Source of the DNA: Callaeas wilsoni
Lineage: Eukaryota > Chordata > Aves > Passeriformes > Callaeidae
Direction of reading: 5' to 3'
DNA length: 64,000 bases
Assembly: GCA_013398955.1 (NCBI GenBank)
Contig: VWPU01003027.1
Coordinates: 1 to 64,000 of the forward strand
Shown: positions 1-9,830 of the stretch, piece after piece
Position numbering within the stretch: the first letter of the stretch is position 1
Layout of the letters: the number at the start of each line of letters is the position of its first letter
Program-made: the position numbers and the translations under genes
Notes under the pieces: model-generated
What the model saw: the letters and a program-made list of their open reading frames with translations, nothing else
What the model was told of the DNA's origin: nothing
Databases searched by the model: none

Positions 1-544
1 CTAATGGGAGCAGCCTTCCAATAGATGCCCCATGGCTGCTCAGACCCCTTCTACCCAGTGCCACGTCGCACAGCACCCCACTGCCTTGGGCACCCAGTGG
101 GAGCACCTGTGGATGCCTGGGAACCCAAGACAGCTGTTACTTATGGGTCAGGCTTGGAGCTGAGGACATGTCCCTTGTGGTCCCTGCCTCCTCCATCTCT
201 GGAAGCTTTCCCCAAAAAGGGTGCAGGTTCAGAGGTGCCTGTCCCTGCTGCTTGGCAGCTGGGTACCTGCGTGGGAACGTGCCAGGAGCGTGCAGGGAGG
301 GGAAGGGGCCAGGCCTGGCTCAGTTGATCCTTGCCTCACTGGGGAGGAAGCTGGGGGCGGGAGGCAGCCCGGGTTTCCCTCTGGGGCAGAGATGGGCACG
401 TTTCATTTCCACCCAGGCGTTGCTGTGTACGACAGAGAACAAGCTGCCGCTGCGGGGAAGGAAGCACAGAGAGAGCTGGGAGCGGCACAGCTCACACTGC
501 ACAGCACCTCCCTCCTGCCTGGGCAGGGGACAGACCGGCTCACC
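1..544. other. 5' flank of PDCD1
   Basis: I see no gene here. The stretch lies directly upstream of the PDCD1 start codon, so it should hold the 5' untranslated region and proximal promoter. I could not fix a TATA box or transcription start by eye. The open frames on both strands are short and overlapping and have no recognisable domain. Confidence 0.5.
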
Positions 545-653
545 ATGGCTCCAGATGCCTCAAAGAAGACACGGGGCAGTGTGGAGGTGGCCCTGGCTGA
601 CCTCTGTGCCATCTTGCTCTGCTGTGGGCCCATGCTGACCTGCTGCCGCCAGG
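545..653 (+). CDS. PDCD1: PDCD1 exon 1 (signal peptide)
   Basis: It encodes residues 1-36 and the first base of codon 37. The hydrophobic core ALADLCAILLCC is that of a leader peptide. The donor is CAGG|GTAGGT. The split codon G|TG gives Val37. Confidence 0.88.
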
Positions 654-3600
654 GTAGGTACAGGAGCGTGGCATGCTCACTGGCATGTCCATGTCGTTTG
701 CAGCTGATGGGAAATGTCTAAGGGCTGGGAGCTTTGTAGTTAAAATTACATAATTACGGAGCTCCGGCATCAAGAAGGCTGAAACCCCAAAGCTTTTGGG
801 TATGTGCAGCTGAAGCAAAGGACTTGGGGGTTCTTGGGGCAAAAACAGGATTAAAGGATGGAGAGGGGGACAGGTCCCCAGCCCACTGTGCTGACACCAG
901 AGCTGTGTTGTGGCACAGTGACGGTGGTTGGAGTTTGGTGTTGAGCTTATGGGTTTGCGAGTGGGGTCTGGGATTTTCTCTCTGGCACTCATGGCTTCAG
1001 TCTGCATCCTTGGGCTGCAACTCCTGGTTTGGACTTGATCCTGAGGGAGCCAGGGTCCTTGCTCTGGGTGAACTTTGGGGGAGAACGAGAGGCTGAGGGG
1101 AAGGTGTGAGTCTGGGCAGAGTGAGTGAGAGCTCTGATGAAGCTGTGTCTCCCCTTCCTTCCAGCCCACTGTTTCTTTGGTGGATTCATGTAGTTTTTGC
1201 TCCGAGAGTGGCCAGAGGGCTGGGTGTCCCTTGGTGCAGATGTTACCTCTGGAGCTGGGAAGACACAGGAAAACATGTAAACCCAACATCTGCTTTGAGA
1301 AGTCCTCTGAACACTTCATTCATTGCTGACAGCAGCACTAGTAGGAAACAAAGCCCTCAACCTGCCAAATATTTCCTGTTAAACACAAGGAATCCAAAAC
1401 ACGGCAAAAATTCCATCTCTTGGTGTGGACACCATCATAGCCAGTGCTGCCTGCAGGAACTGGGGCACTTCTTTCCCTCCCTCCTCCTGTTCGGTATCAT
1501 CCCTCATTTCTCAGCCCAGTTTTCCATCTAATCTTGTATCTATTCATGAAATTGCCAGTTTCTTTTTCTGGTTAGTGATGCTGAGGTTATGGTCCTATGG
1601 CCTCGGGCCAGAGTTGAAGGGATGGGAGGGACTTTCTGACTCTGCCTGCAAGCCCTGGGGCTGCTATCAGTGGTGATTTTTGAAAAGGGAAGATAATTGG
1701 CAAGGACTTTTAAAAGTCTTGGTGGTTTGAATAGCTTGGTCAGATGACCCATGTGAAAAATGCTTCTTCCCACTTTTCATTGCTCTGAACAGAAATTAAT
1801 GCAACAGCTGCCACGTTCTGCTGTGTGGGACCGGGAGAAGCAGGACATTGTGTGCCTGGCCCGTGTTCGCAGCATTCCCACTGTGCGGGATGGATGAACC
1901 CACCGGGATGATGGGCAGGGAGATGAGGTGAAGCAGCAGAGCTGGTGCTAAAGCAGAGGAGCCTGTGGCTGTGGCTGACTGGATTCTGTGTTGGGAACAG
2001 CCTGGCAAGCCCAGCTGGGACCCCAGGGCCTGGCTGCCCATGTACACATAAGGAGGCGACAGGCCCCTGGAAAGGGATGGCACTGTAAGCTCCAGGTTGT
2101 TCTGCCTTGTCAGGTGGTCTCAGGCTGGAGATGACAAATGCTGTGCCATGGGCAGCCCCTGCCTGCTCTGAGCTCCCAGCATGGTGCAGTGGGGAGAGCC
2201 AGAGCATCCCAGCAAGCAGCCAGGCATGTGATGGGGTGCACCACTGGGCACTGTCCCCTACCTGGGACTCTGTTCCTCTGCTTACTTTCAGAGTCAGCCT
2301 CAACTGGAGAGAGGATGACTCAGACATTAAAATACAGCATATATTTAAAAATAATACAACCCTCAAAGTCTGTTTTCCCTGGTACAGGTGTTCAGTGTTA
2401 ATTTTAGGTAGCTCGGAGCACTAATTGGTCTGCTGAAACCATTTCACAGTACAGTTACTACCTCTGAGAGTCCCTCTCCAGCCAGCAGGCACACATTTGG
2501 AATGGGAGAGACATGGGCTGATGTACCTGCCCATCTCCCAGAGTGATGATGTGGACTGGGCTTGCATCCCTGGCTCCCGCACAGGGATATTGTTTCTGAG
2601 ACCTGTGCCTGCTGTAACCATGTCTGCTCCTTGTTTCCTCTCTCCCGAATAGTGACCATCTTCCCAGCAGTGTTAACTCTCCCTGAAGGTGACAAAGCCA
2701 CCTTCTTCTGCAACATCTCCATGGAGAATGACTCTGGTTCAGAGTACAGCCTCAATTGGTACAAGGAGACCAACCACAGCCAAGCTCAAAAAACTGCCGA
2801 GATCAGCCGATACAAGCCAATGACGGACACAGAGAAGTACCGGCTCATCAACCACACTCCTGTCTTTGAGATTGAGATCCTGAACCTCCACCAGGATGAC
2901 TCAGGCTCCTACTACTGTGGATTGATCACCTTCTTTGAACCCAATAAAGTGATGGAGAGCAACCGGTCCCAGCTGATGGTCACAGGTCAGCCTGGGGGGC
3001 TGAGCTGATAGGGACAGGTCCCAAGGCCATTGTAGCTCCAGGGCTTAGGGCAGGCAGTAACCTGCGGGCAGAGGACCTGACATGGGGCAGGAGAGCACAG
3101 CCCTACCCTGTCCCCTCTCCTTTGCAGGAGAGGGGTAATAGGACTATGACTGCCTGCTTGGCACTGAGCCCTTTCTGAGAACAGCCCCCATGTTCCCTTG
3201 CTGCCTTTCACAAGGACTACAGAGGCCATTTTACACTCCTGACCTGCTGTTTTGTTCCCCCTTTTTTGAATGGCTATTGCAGCAGCCCCCCAGATGAATG
3301 CCACTGACGAGCCGGAGATGGAGGAAGGCAGCTCCTCAGAGCACATCAAGGTCATGCTCCTTGGCATCCTGCTGCTGGCTGGAGTGGTTGTACTGCTGAT
3401 CTTCGGCTACCTCACCTTCACGTACAGGAGAGGAGGTACGGTCCCCCTGGAGGCCATGCAAACCCAGATTGGGGCCTGGGGTCAGCCAGATGTCTGCTGC
3501 TGCCTGGGGACTGGTTCAACGTGCTGAACTCAGCTGTGGCATATCCCTGTGGGACAGATATCTCCATGCCTGGGGGAGAGGGGTGCTTTGAGCCCTGCTT

Positions 3601-5071
3601 GCCCTTTGTAGAGCCCCCAGACCACGTGCAGTGGCTCTACAGCACTCATTAGTGTGGTGCCTTAATGGTGCACTTGAATCCCTCCCATGCACCTTGCCCA
3701 GGTACCTTTGGAGCACCTCACCCTGCTGCAGCACAGGGCATTGCCTCAGCCGTGCCACAGGCACCCAGGGGCTCTCACAGAGAATTCTGCTGCACTCCTC
3801 TAGTCCAAATTAAACCCTAGACTGTGGGCTTGTGTCTTGCTTGTCTTTGTAATGCTCAGGGTGTTAGACCCTGAGTGGACAAGGAGGAACTGTGGTGAAA
3901 AGATTGTGGTGTCCAGTCCTCTCTAGGACAAGGGTGAGGCTAGGCCAGCTTACATGCCACACAAACCTCCTCTAACCAAGTGTGTTGCTTTGCAGATGTG
4001 CAGAAACCACTGAGTGAAAACATGCCAGCGGTGAGTTTTCCATCTCTGTCACCCTGCTATGCTGCAGGAGAGCACCGTGGCATCGCTGGGGTGAAGAGGG
4101 TGCTGGGCCTCCCTTTATCAGCTCTTCACAAGCATCTCACTTCTGTCTGCTCTGCCGCTGCTTGAACTTTTCTGCACGCCTCCAACTGCTTTTCTGCACC
4201 TGCAGCAGCACAGCCCCATCACAAAATCAAAATAAAACTACACAAGATAGGATGGGACTCTCTAGTCCAATTCTTCTTCAAAGCAGGCTTATCTTTGACA
4301 GTGGATTGTGTTGCTGTAGAAAATGGAAGGATGTTTCCCTTCAATATATCAAGCTAAAATTTATTTTACTGCAGCTGGTGCCTGTTTTCTTATCCCTTTA
4401 GCCAGGCACCTCCAGGAGGGATCTGTCTCCATCTTCTCTCCAACTCCATTCATTAGGTAGCTGAAGACAGTGAGTAGTTTACCCTTTGCTCTCTCCTCTC
4501 TGGGCTGAGCAAACTCAGGCCCTAGACTCTTCTCATGCACACCATGCCACCTTGGAGCCCAATGGAGAGGTGGGAAAAGGGCTCCTAGCACAGCCCTGCC
4601 TTCCATGGCCAGGCAGGCAGAGAGCCCAGTCTGCCTGCAGAAGCAGAGGCAGAGAGCTGAGACCCCAAGGCTCATGATATAGTTCCTGTGTGCATGTTCT
4701 ATCCCAGGTCTGTGCATCTTTCTGCTGTGTATCACTCTCACCCTCCCAGGATGCTTCAGAGCTGATTTTGGCACTTGCTGTAAGAAGGGGCTTGTGCTGG
4801 GGATGATGGGTACTTCCAGATGTCAAACTACTACAATGGTGTTACCTTGCAGAAGGAAGAGATGCCCCCTGTGGTGTCCATATCCACTGTGGACTATGGT
4901 GTGCTGGAGTTTCAGAGGGACCAGCACACCCCAGTGCCCCCCGAGACCCGGCCGTTTGAGCAGACTGAATACGCCATCATCATCTTCCCAGAGGAGAAAC
5001 CCATCATGCCAGAGCGGAGCAGGAAACACCTGGATGAGAGGACTCGACAGCCGCCATCACAGCCCTGCTGA
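545..5071 (+). CDS. PDCD1: PDCD1, programmed cell death protein 1 (PD-1), five spliced exons, 282 aa
   Basis: PD-1 is an inhibitory receptor of the CD28 family on activated lymphocytes. On ligand binding it recruits SHP-type phosphatases through tyrosine motifs in its tail. The exons 545-653, 2653-2985, 3283-3435, 3996-4030 and 4853-5071 join in phases 1,1,1,0 to give 282 residues; human PD-1 has 288. The order is a leader (about 1-36), a V-type Ig domain (about 37-147, Cys56 and Cys125, the second in a DSGSYYC motif), a cysteine-free stalk, one transmembrane helix (about 171-191), an ITIM (VDYGVL, Tyr225) and an ITSM (TEYAII, Tyr250). The 35-nt fourth exon has the same size as I recall for the human gene. 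The start has a strong context (CACCATGG). Six N-glycosylation sequons lie outside the membrane. The EQTEYA segment around the ITSM is the clearest PD-1 signature. Promoter and transcript ends are inferred. Confidence 0.95.
2653..2985 (+). CDS. PDCD1: PDCD1 exon 2 (IgV domain)
   Basis: It encodes residues 37-147 in 333 nt, phase 1 to phase 1. Cys56 and Cys125 form the expected intersheet disulfide, Trp72 is the core tryptophan and DDSGSYYC is the F-strand motif. It carries sequons NIS, NDS, NHS, NHT and NRS. The acceptor is AATAG|TG and the donor CACAG|GTCAG. Confidence 0.95.
3283..3435 (+). CDS. PDCD1: PDCD1 exon 3 (stalk and transmembrane segment)
   Basis: It encodes residues 148-198: an acidic, serine-rich stalk with a sixth sequon (NAT), then the helix VMLLGILLLAGVVVLLIFGY and a basic stop-transfer stretch (TYRRG). 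It is 153 nt, phase 1 to phase 1, so skipping it keeps the frame. The acceptor is a tandem CAGCAG, and use of the second AG would remove one alanine. Confidence 0.93.
3996..4030 (+). CDS. PDCD1: PDCD1 exon 4 (35-nt cytoplasmic microexon)
   Basis: It encodes D199 to A210 (DVQKPLSENMPA) between a TTTGCAG acceptor and a GTGAGT donor. It moves the frame from phase 1 to phase 0, which is exactly what the next exon needs. It is too short to show up as an open frame of its own. Confidence 0.88.
4225..4310. repeat. Possible decayed CR1-type LINE fragment in PDCD1 intron 4
   Basis: The phrase 'gggactctctagtccaat' followed by 'caaagcagg' resembles the degenerate 3' part of avian CR1 elements. No terminal octamer repeat is present, so this is a tentative call. 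Confidence 0.3.
4853..5071 (+). CDS. PDCD1: PDCD1 exon 5 (ITIM/ITSM tail)
   Basis: It encodes residues 211-282 and the stop. The ITIM is VDYGVL around Tyr225, and the ITSM is TEYAII around Tyr250, followed by IFPEEK. The distance between the two tyrosines (25) equals that in human PD-1. The remaining C-terminal tail is basic and proline-rich and does not resemble the mammalian end. Confidence 0.95.
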   Translation, partial: KEEMPPVVSISTVDYGVLEFQRDQHTPVPPETRPFEQTEYAIIIFPEEKPIMPERSRKHLDERTRQPPSQPC

Positions 5072-5686
5072 GGGTCAGGGTCCCTCCTGTCCAGGGTGTG
5101 GGCATGAACAGACTGCCCCAGTCCCTCACTCTGGGAAAAATCCAGCATATTAGGACTGAAGCAACAGAGATGCTGCTGCTGGAGTCAATATTGAACAGTT
5201 CTGGCCACAGTGTTATTGTGGCCATGGGGTGGGTACCACAGGCTGAGGAAGAACCTTGCTGTGCTCCATGTGCTGCCTCCTCGCTCAGGGCAGGGAGGAT
5301 GGGCTGGGGCAGAGCAGTGATGCCAGCAGGTCTGTTCCAAAGGCAATTTACATTATGCCTCTGTTTTCTACCTCCACCCAGTGCTCTCTGGAGTGGCCAT
5401 GCTGCTTCCCTGCTCCAAGTCTGAGCCAACTATCAAAGCATGAGTGTTGAAAAAAATGCTGGAGGTCAGAGCTGGAGTGAATACTGTGAGATGCCGCTCA
5501 CAGGAGCCCAGGGCTGTGGGCTTCTCCTTGCTCGGAGCAGAGGCTGCCTTATGCATCGCTATTCAGAAATCCCTGGGAAGCAGGCAGCTGGTCTTCTGCC
5601 TGTCTCCAGGCGTTTTCCTCCTCTGCAAGAGGGGTAATCTACCCCTGTGCCCTTCCCTCCCCAAGTCAGATCCGGCCATGGGGGTG

Positions 5687-5692
5687 AATAAA
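5687..5692 (+). terminator. PDCD1 poly(A) signal AATAAA
   Basis: A canonical AATAAA lies 616 bases after the PDCD1 stop, followed by a T/G-rich stretch (GAGTTTTG, GAGTTTGTTG). It is the first good signal downstream of the stop, so the mRNA probably ends near 5710. Confidence 0.75.
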
Positions 5693-5719
5693 GAGTTTTG
5701 CATCCGAGGAGTTTGTTGA

Positions 5720-8700
5720 CTCGTGATGGCAAGTGCGTGGGCAGGCAAATAACGGCTCTTGCAGTGCAGGGGAGAGCTGGGAGGTGGCAGCACGTGTTGT
5801 GGTTCCCGGGCCTCTCTGTGAGATAGGCAAGCTGCTCTTCCACAAGACTGCTCTTAAGAATTTAGAGAGGTCGATGCTCGTTTTCTCCTTGCCCCTGTCT
5901 GAGCTGGTCACCCAGGCATGGCTGCAAACTAACAACCCCCTTAATCAGGCTTGTCTCGGGGCACTCACCCAGTCCATGGGGGTGAGCATCCCTGCTGTGC
6001 CAGGGGTCTGGCTGCCATCAGCCAGGGCAAAGCTCACAGCGTGGTGCTCAGTGCAGCTTTTTGGCTTCAAACTTCCACTTTCTCTCTTGAAAGAGATGTG
6101 CTGCCTGCCAGAAACCAGAGCGGAAAGAAGTGACATCTGCTCGAGAGAAGAGAAACCCCTGTAAGGAGTGGCTTTGGAGGCAGCAGAGACTTGCCAGGAG
6201 AGTGTGAAACTCAGTGAAAACTGAGAAGAATCACTTGCATCTCACACTTTGGCAGCACTCTCAGCAGGTTTCCTCCTCCCTTACCCCCAGTAAAGCCAGC
6301 GCAGCCTTGCGTGAACCAATCTGGGTGCTGGGGGAAAGGGCGAGGCAAGCCAGGCACCATATCTTGTCCTCTGTGGGGACTGTAAAGTCCATGAGAAACT
6401 TCCAGAGGGGACTAGATAGGATAAATATCCATTTGGGATAGCTTACACCTTTCTTCAGGGTAGGACAGTGGATGTGGTGCTCCCTTTGGTCCCCAGTGCT
6501 GCTGAAGGCTCCCAGTAGCCTCAATGGGCAGTGCTGTAACTCCCATGCCATTCACTCACACCAGTTAATGGTTCAGCCCAATGGGGCTTTTCACCAGCAG
6601 CAGCCCTGCTTCTTGCCCCAGCAGCTCTGTCAGAGACCTGCTATGGCCAGCAGGGCCCAGAAAACCAAGGTACGAGGCAGCTGCAGCGGGAGAGAAGTGG
6701 GAGCTCAGTCAGCAGTTTTGCATTTTGCTTTCCCGTCAGACACGACACTGACATTGTCGGGAGGGTGGACCCTGTTTCATATTTTCCATCCTACCTCTCA
6801 GGCAGCAGAGGTGCCGGATCTTCAGCACTTCCTGCACCCCCTGGCTGCAGCTATGACTCCTCCGGGAGCAGTTGGGGCTGAGTCCTTTCTTCTCTGTTTG
6901 AATGGTGGTCTGCAGCTGACTGGAGGCTCCCAAGCCATCCAGTGGGATTGGAGGTGTAGCAAAAGCATCTCCCACTGCCATCTGGGATGGGAGAGCATCC
7001 AGCCTGCAGCAGTGCCTGTGCCCCTCCAATCTCCATCGGTCTGACTGCAGTCCTGCCCCTTGCAGGGAGGAAGGCTGGGACCTCAGGATGCGTGGGGTGA
7101 GTGATGGGGGTGCTCCAGGCTGTCAGACACCATCTCCCATCCCTGTTTGGAGCACGGGATGCCCAGTACTGACAGACATGAGCTATACTCCCCTGCACCT
7201 GACATGGCACTGGCTGTGCTGGCCAGAGTAGGAACAGGGCTGGGATGAGCTCCAGGCAGGATGCAGGTTTCAAGTCCCCAGCTGAGCGTCCCCAAACCAA
7301 GCAGTGCCCTGAGATGTATGTCAGGCCCCACACTCCAGCATCCTGCTTGGGAATGGGGAGTCGAGTGTGTTTGTGTACAGGAACTCTTCAAGCACACATG
7401 TGCAAGCACACACAAATGCTCATGAACACACAGATGTGCAAACAACTCACCATACAAATTTGTGTGCACACCCTCAGATTTGCACAGCTACTGTACCAAA
7501 TACCAGCCCCCTTCGGCAAACACACATCCACTCAGGCTCCCCTTCTGTGTGCCACAGCTACTTCTGTGCTGGGACCCAGGACCAGCCAAGGGGGAGGCTT
7601 TGGGTGCTGGAGCTGCAGCGTTTCCTGTACAGTCTGGTCTGGCAGTTAAAACAACCGCTTCCGACCCTGGGCACCCAGCGCTCCCCTGAGGAGTGGCTGC
7701 CACCGCCTCCAGTGCCAAAATGCTTTGTCAGCCCCCTGAGACCACACACCAGCTGAGACCTCTGGAGAGCCTCACCCTGGTCCCACGCTAGGGTCTTGAT
7801 GGGGAATAGCCAGAGCTCTCTGGGAGACCTCAGGGAACTGGGATTGATCCCTGTCAGCATCTGCAGAAAGCTGGCTGTGTGGCAACGTGCCTGGGCTACA
7901 CCTAAGCAAGCAAGAATGTCCTACATGATGCTTGAGAGCCAGCCTGGCTCCTTATATACCCCAGCCTTGATTAAAGGTGGTTGGGAACAACACGTGAACA
8001 AGCATCTCTTCAAGAAACCTGAACTCATTAACCATATCTTGGGAAAACTGGGCAGGCAGATGAAGGTGGAAAGGAAATCCTCTCCTGCACTTTGCAGCAG
8101 TCTTTGAGGACAGCCATGCCATGGAGCAGCAAGGTACCGTTCCTGAAAACCAGGGCATTGCAGATGCCGAGGGAGAAGGGGTGGTCAGGCTGTAGAACAG
8201 TAGGGTCAGTTTCAAGTGAGCACTGGCCTGGTCACTGGGATGTCTCAGAGGTTTTTGGTTGGGAGAGGTTGGGCTGGAGGTGATGCATCAGGTGTATGGG
8301 TTATTTGTCCCCCGGGTTAATGGGGTGGCTTGTGGGTGGGACTGTTCTGTCAGGAACTTGACTCTCTGGCAAAGCAACTGTTGGTCCTGGAAGAGAAAGG
8401 GTGGAGTGAGTTGGTGAGTGCTGTGGTTGGTGGCGGGAGGGGTGGGCTGCTGCATAGGCTGCCTGGACCCCTAACCATGGCCAGTTCTGGTGTGTCCTGA
8501 GGGGTCTGGGTCCACAACATCTCCTCCATCCTGTCCCACCGAGAGTCTCACCCTACCTGTCACTGTTGTAGCCTTGCAGAGTATCTGTGTTTCCGCCTAA
8601 CGCCCTCATTCTGCTTTCTCTAGTTTTGCTTTGAGTTGTCTCCAGAGTTTCTTCTCCTCTCTCTTCTTCCCTTTGGTGGGATGTGATGCTCAGTGAGGGA

Positions 8701-9285
8701 GCTGGCAGTCCAGATCCTGGTGCATGAGACTTGGAGGGCCAGGCAGGAGCCCTGTGCGTGCCTGCTCCTCTGTCCCAAAACCAAACACACTGCCTGTGGC
8801 ACTGGAGCAGAGCCTTGTTGGAGGGGGTCGAGCTCTCTCCTTATGCTTGGAGGGACCATCACGAGGCTCACCAGGTGAACAGGGAGCCGAAACCCATGTG
8901 GGGTGATAGGTGATACCTGCCCACATCTTCATATCCATTTGCTCCCTTAAATCTCTCTCCATTGCTCAGCATCCCTCTCCATCCCAGAAATCCAGGTGGA
9001 TGGGGCCTCTCTACAGTCCAGCTTGGGCATAGCCCCATTTCCAGAGGAACTGATCCTCCTTTCCTCAAATCCACCCTTAGATAGGTGGACTCTTCTGCTC
9101 CAGGGGTTCAGCTGTGCAGACAGTCCAGCATGGAAGGGAAGCTGTAGCCATTGCTTGTCCCTAGTTATGCCGGAAAAAGGCTGGAAATAAATCCCCATAG
9201 ACCAATGTCTATAGAGCAAGTATTTGTTCATTGCAGCACTGGTGATGAGGGGGATATCTCCACCTAACTCACCCACCCTTGTCAT
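5720..9285. other. Intergenic spacer between PDCD1 and RTP, left part
   Basis: I recognise no exon, RNA gene or clear repeat family. A loose CA-rich patch lies at about 7390-7445. Open frames of up to 190 codons lack domains, and their GC-rich, overlapping nature points to chance. Confidence 0.5.
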
Positions 9286-9543
9286 GTGCTGTGGTTTATT
9301 TATACAGTAATTATTGCTTAATATTGCTATGTGATTATAACATCATCATACATGTGTCGGAACTAATTTACATAATGTTATCTCATAGTTATAAATAGTT
9401 TTTTCTGGACTAACCAATTTAGTTGGTCTTGGGGGTCTTCTTCGATGAAGGCTCAAGGTCTTCCTTGCATCTGTGCTTCGGATCATGTGCAGTTATGGTG
9501 TTCCTTGGTCTTTCTGGATCTAACTGGTCTAAATTCTCCATTT

Positions 9544-9544
9544 N
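9544..9544. other. Ambiguous base N
   Basis: It is the only unresolved base in the window. The 11-mer AAATTCTCCAT occurs on both sides of it (9531-9541 and 9545-9555), as expected if an assembler joined two overlapping ends without merging them. Confidence 0.9.
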
Positions 9545-9730
9545 AAATTCTCCATGGCTAATTGGCTTTACATTTGCCAATTTCTCATTAGTACATCCTG
9601 CTGCTTCCCAATATAGCTATACTTATCTATTTTTGAGATTATTCACCTGGCAAGTTTCCATTCATTTAAGCATTAAGTGACTAGTTAACCACATACTAGC
9701 TATTACATTGTATAGAAAGTTATGATTCAG

Positions 9731-9803
9731 GTTATATTGGTGTCTTGTAACTCAAGCTATATATGCACCTTGTAACTTTGACCCAAGTTATATAGGTGTC
9801 ACT
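9731..9803. repeat. Short tandem array, unit about 26-31 bp, imperfect
   Basis: Three partial copies share a TATAT-GGTGTC / CTTGTAACT / CAAG pattern: 9731-9756, 9757-9787 and 9788-9803. They are diverged, as in an old minisatellite. Confidence 0.45.
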
Positions 9804-9830
9804 AGAGCTGGTGGGTTTCACCATGACAGA

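Larger units (their letters stand above)
9288..9830 (-). repeat. AT-rich island, possible decayed retroelement
   Basis: Base composition drops sharply against the GC-rich flanks. Read on the minus strand it holds a short frame (9419-9541, 40 aa, starting MENLDQLDPERP), then an AT-rich stretch ending in TATAAATAAACCACAGCA, which looks like an LTR-type poly(A) region with a CA end. Near 9731-9803 there are about two and a half imperfect copies of a roughly 31-bp unit. No coding domain can be named, and no target-site duplication was found. It could also be an unclassified AT-rich repeat. Confidence 0.3.

Noticed and set aside
540..1319. 259-codon minus-strand frame overlapping PDCD1 exon 1
   Set aside because: No domain, odd composition, and it lies antisense to the PD-1 leader exon and intron 1.
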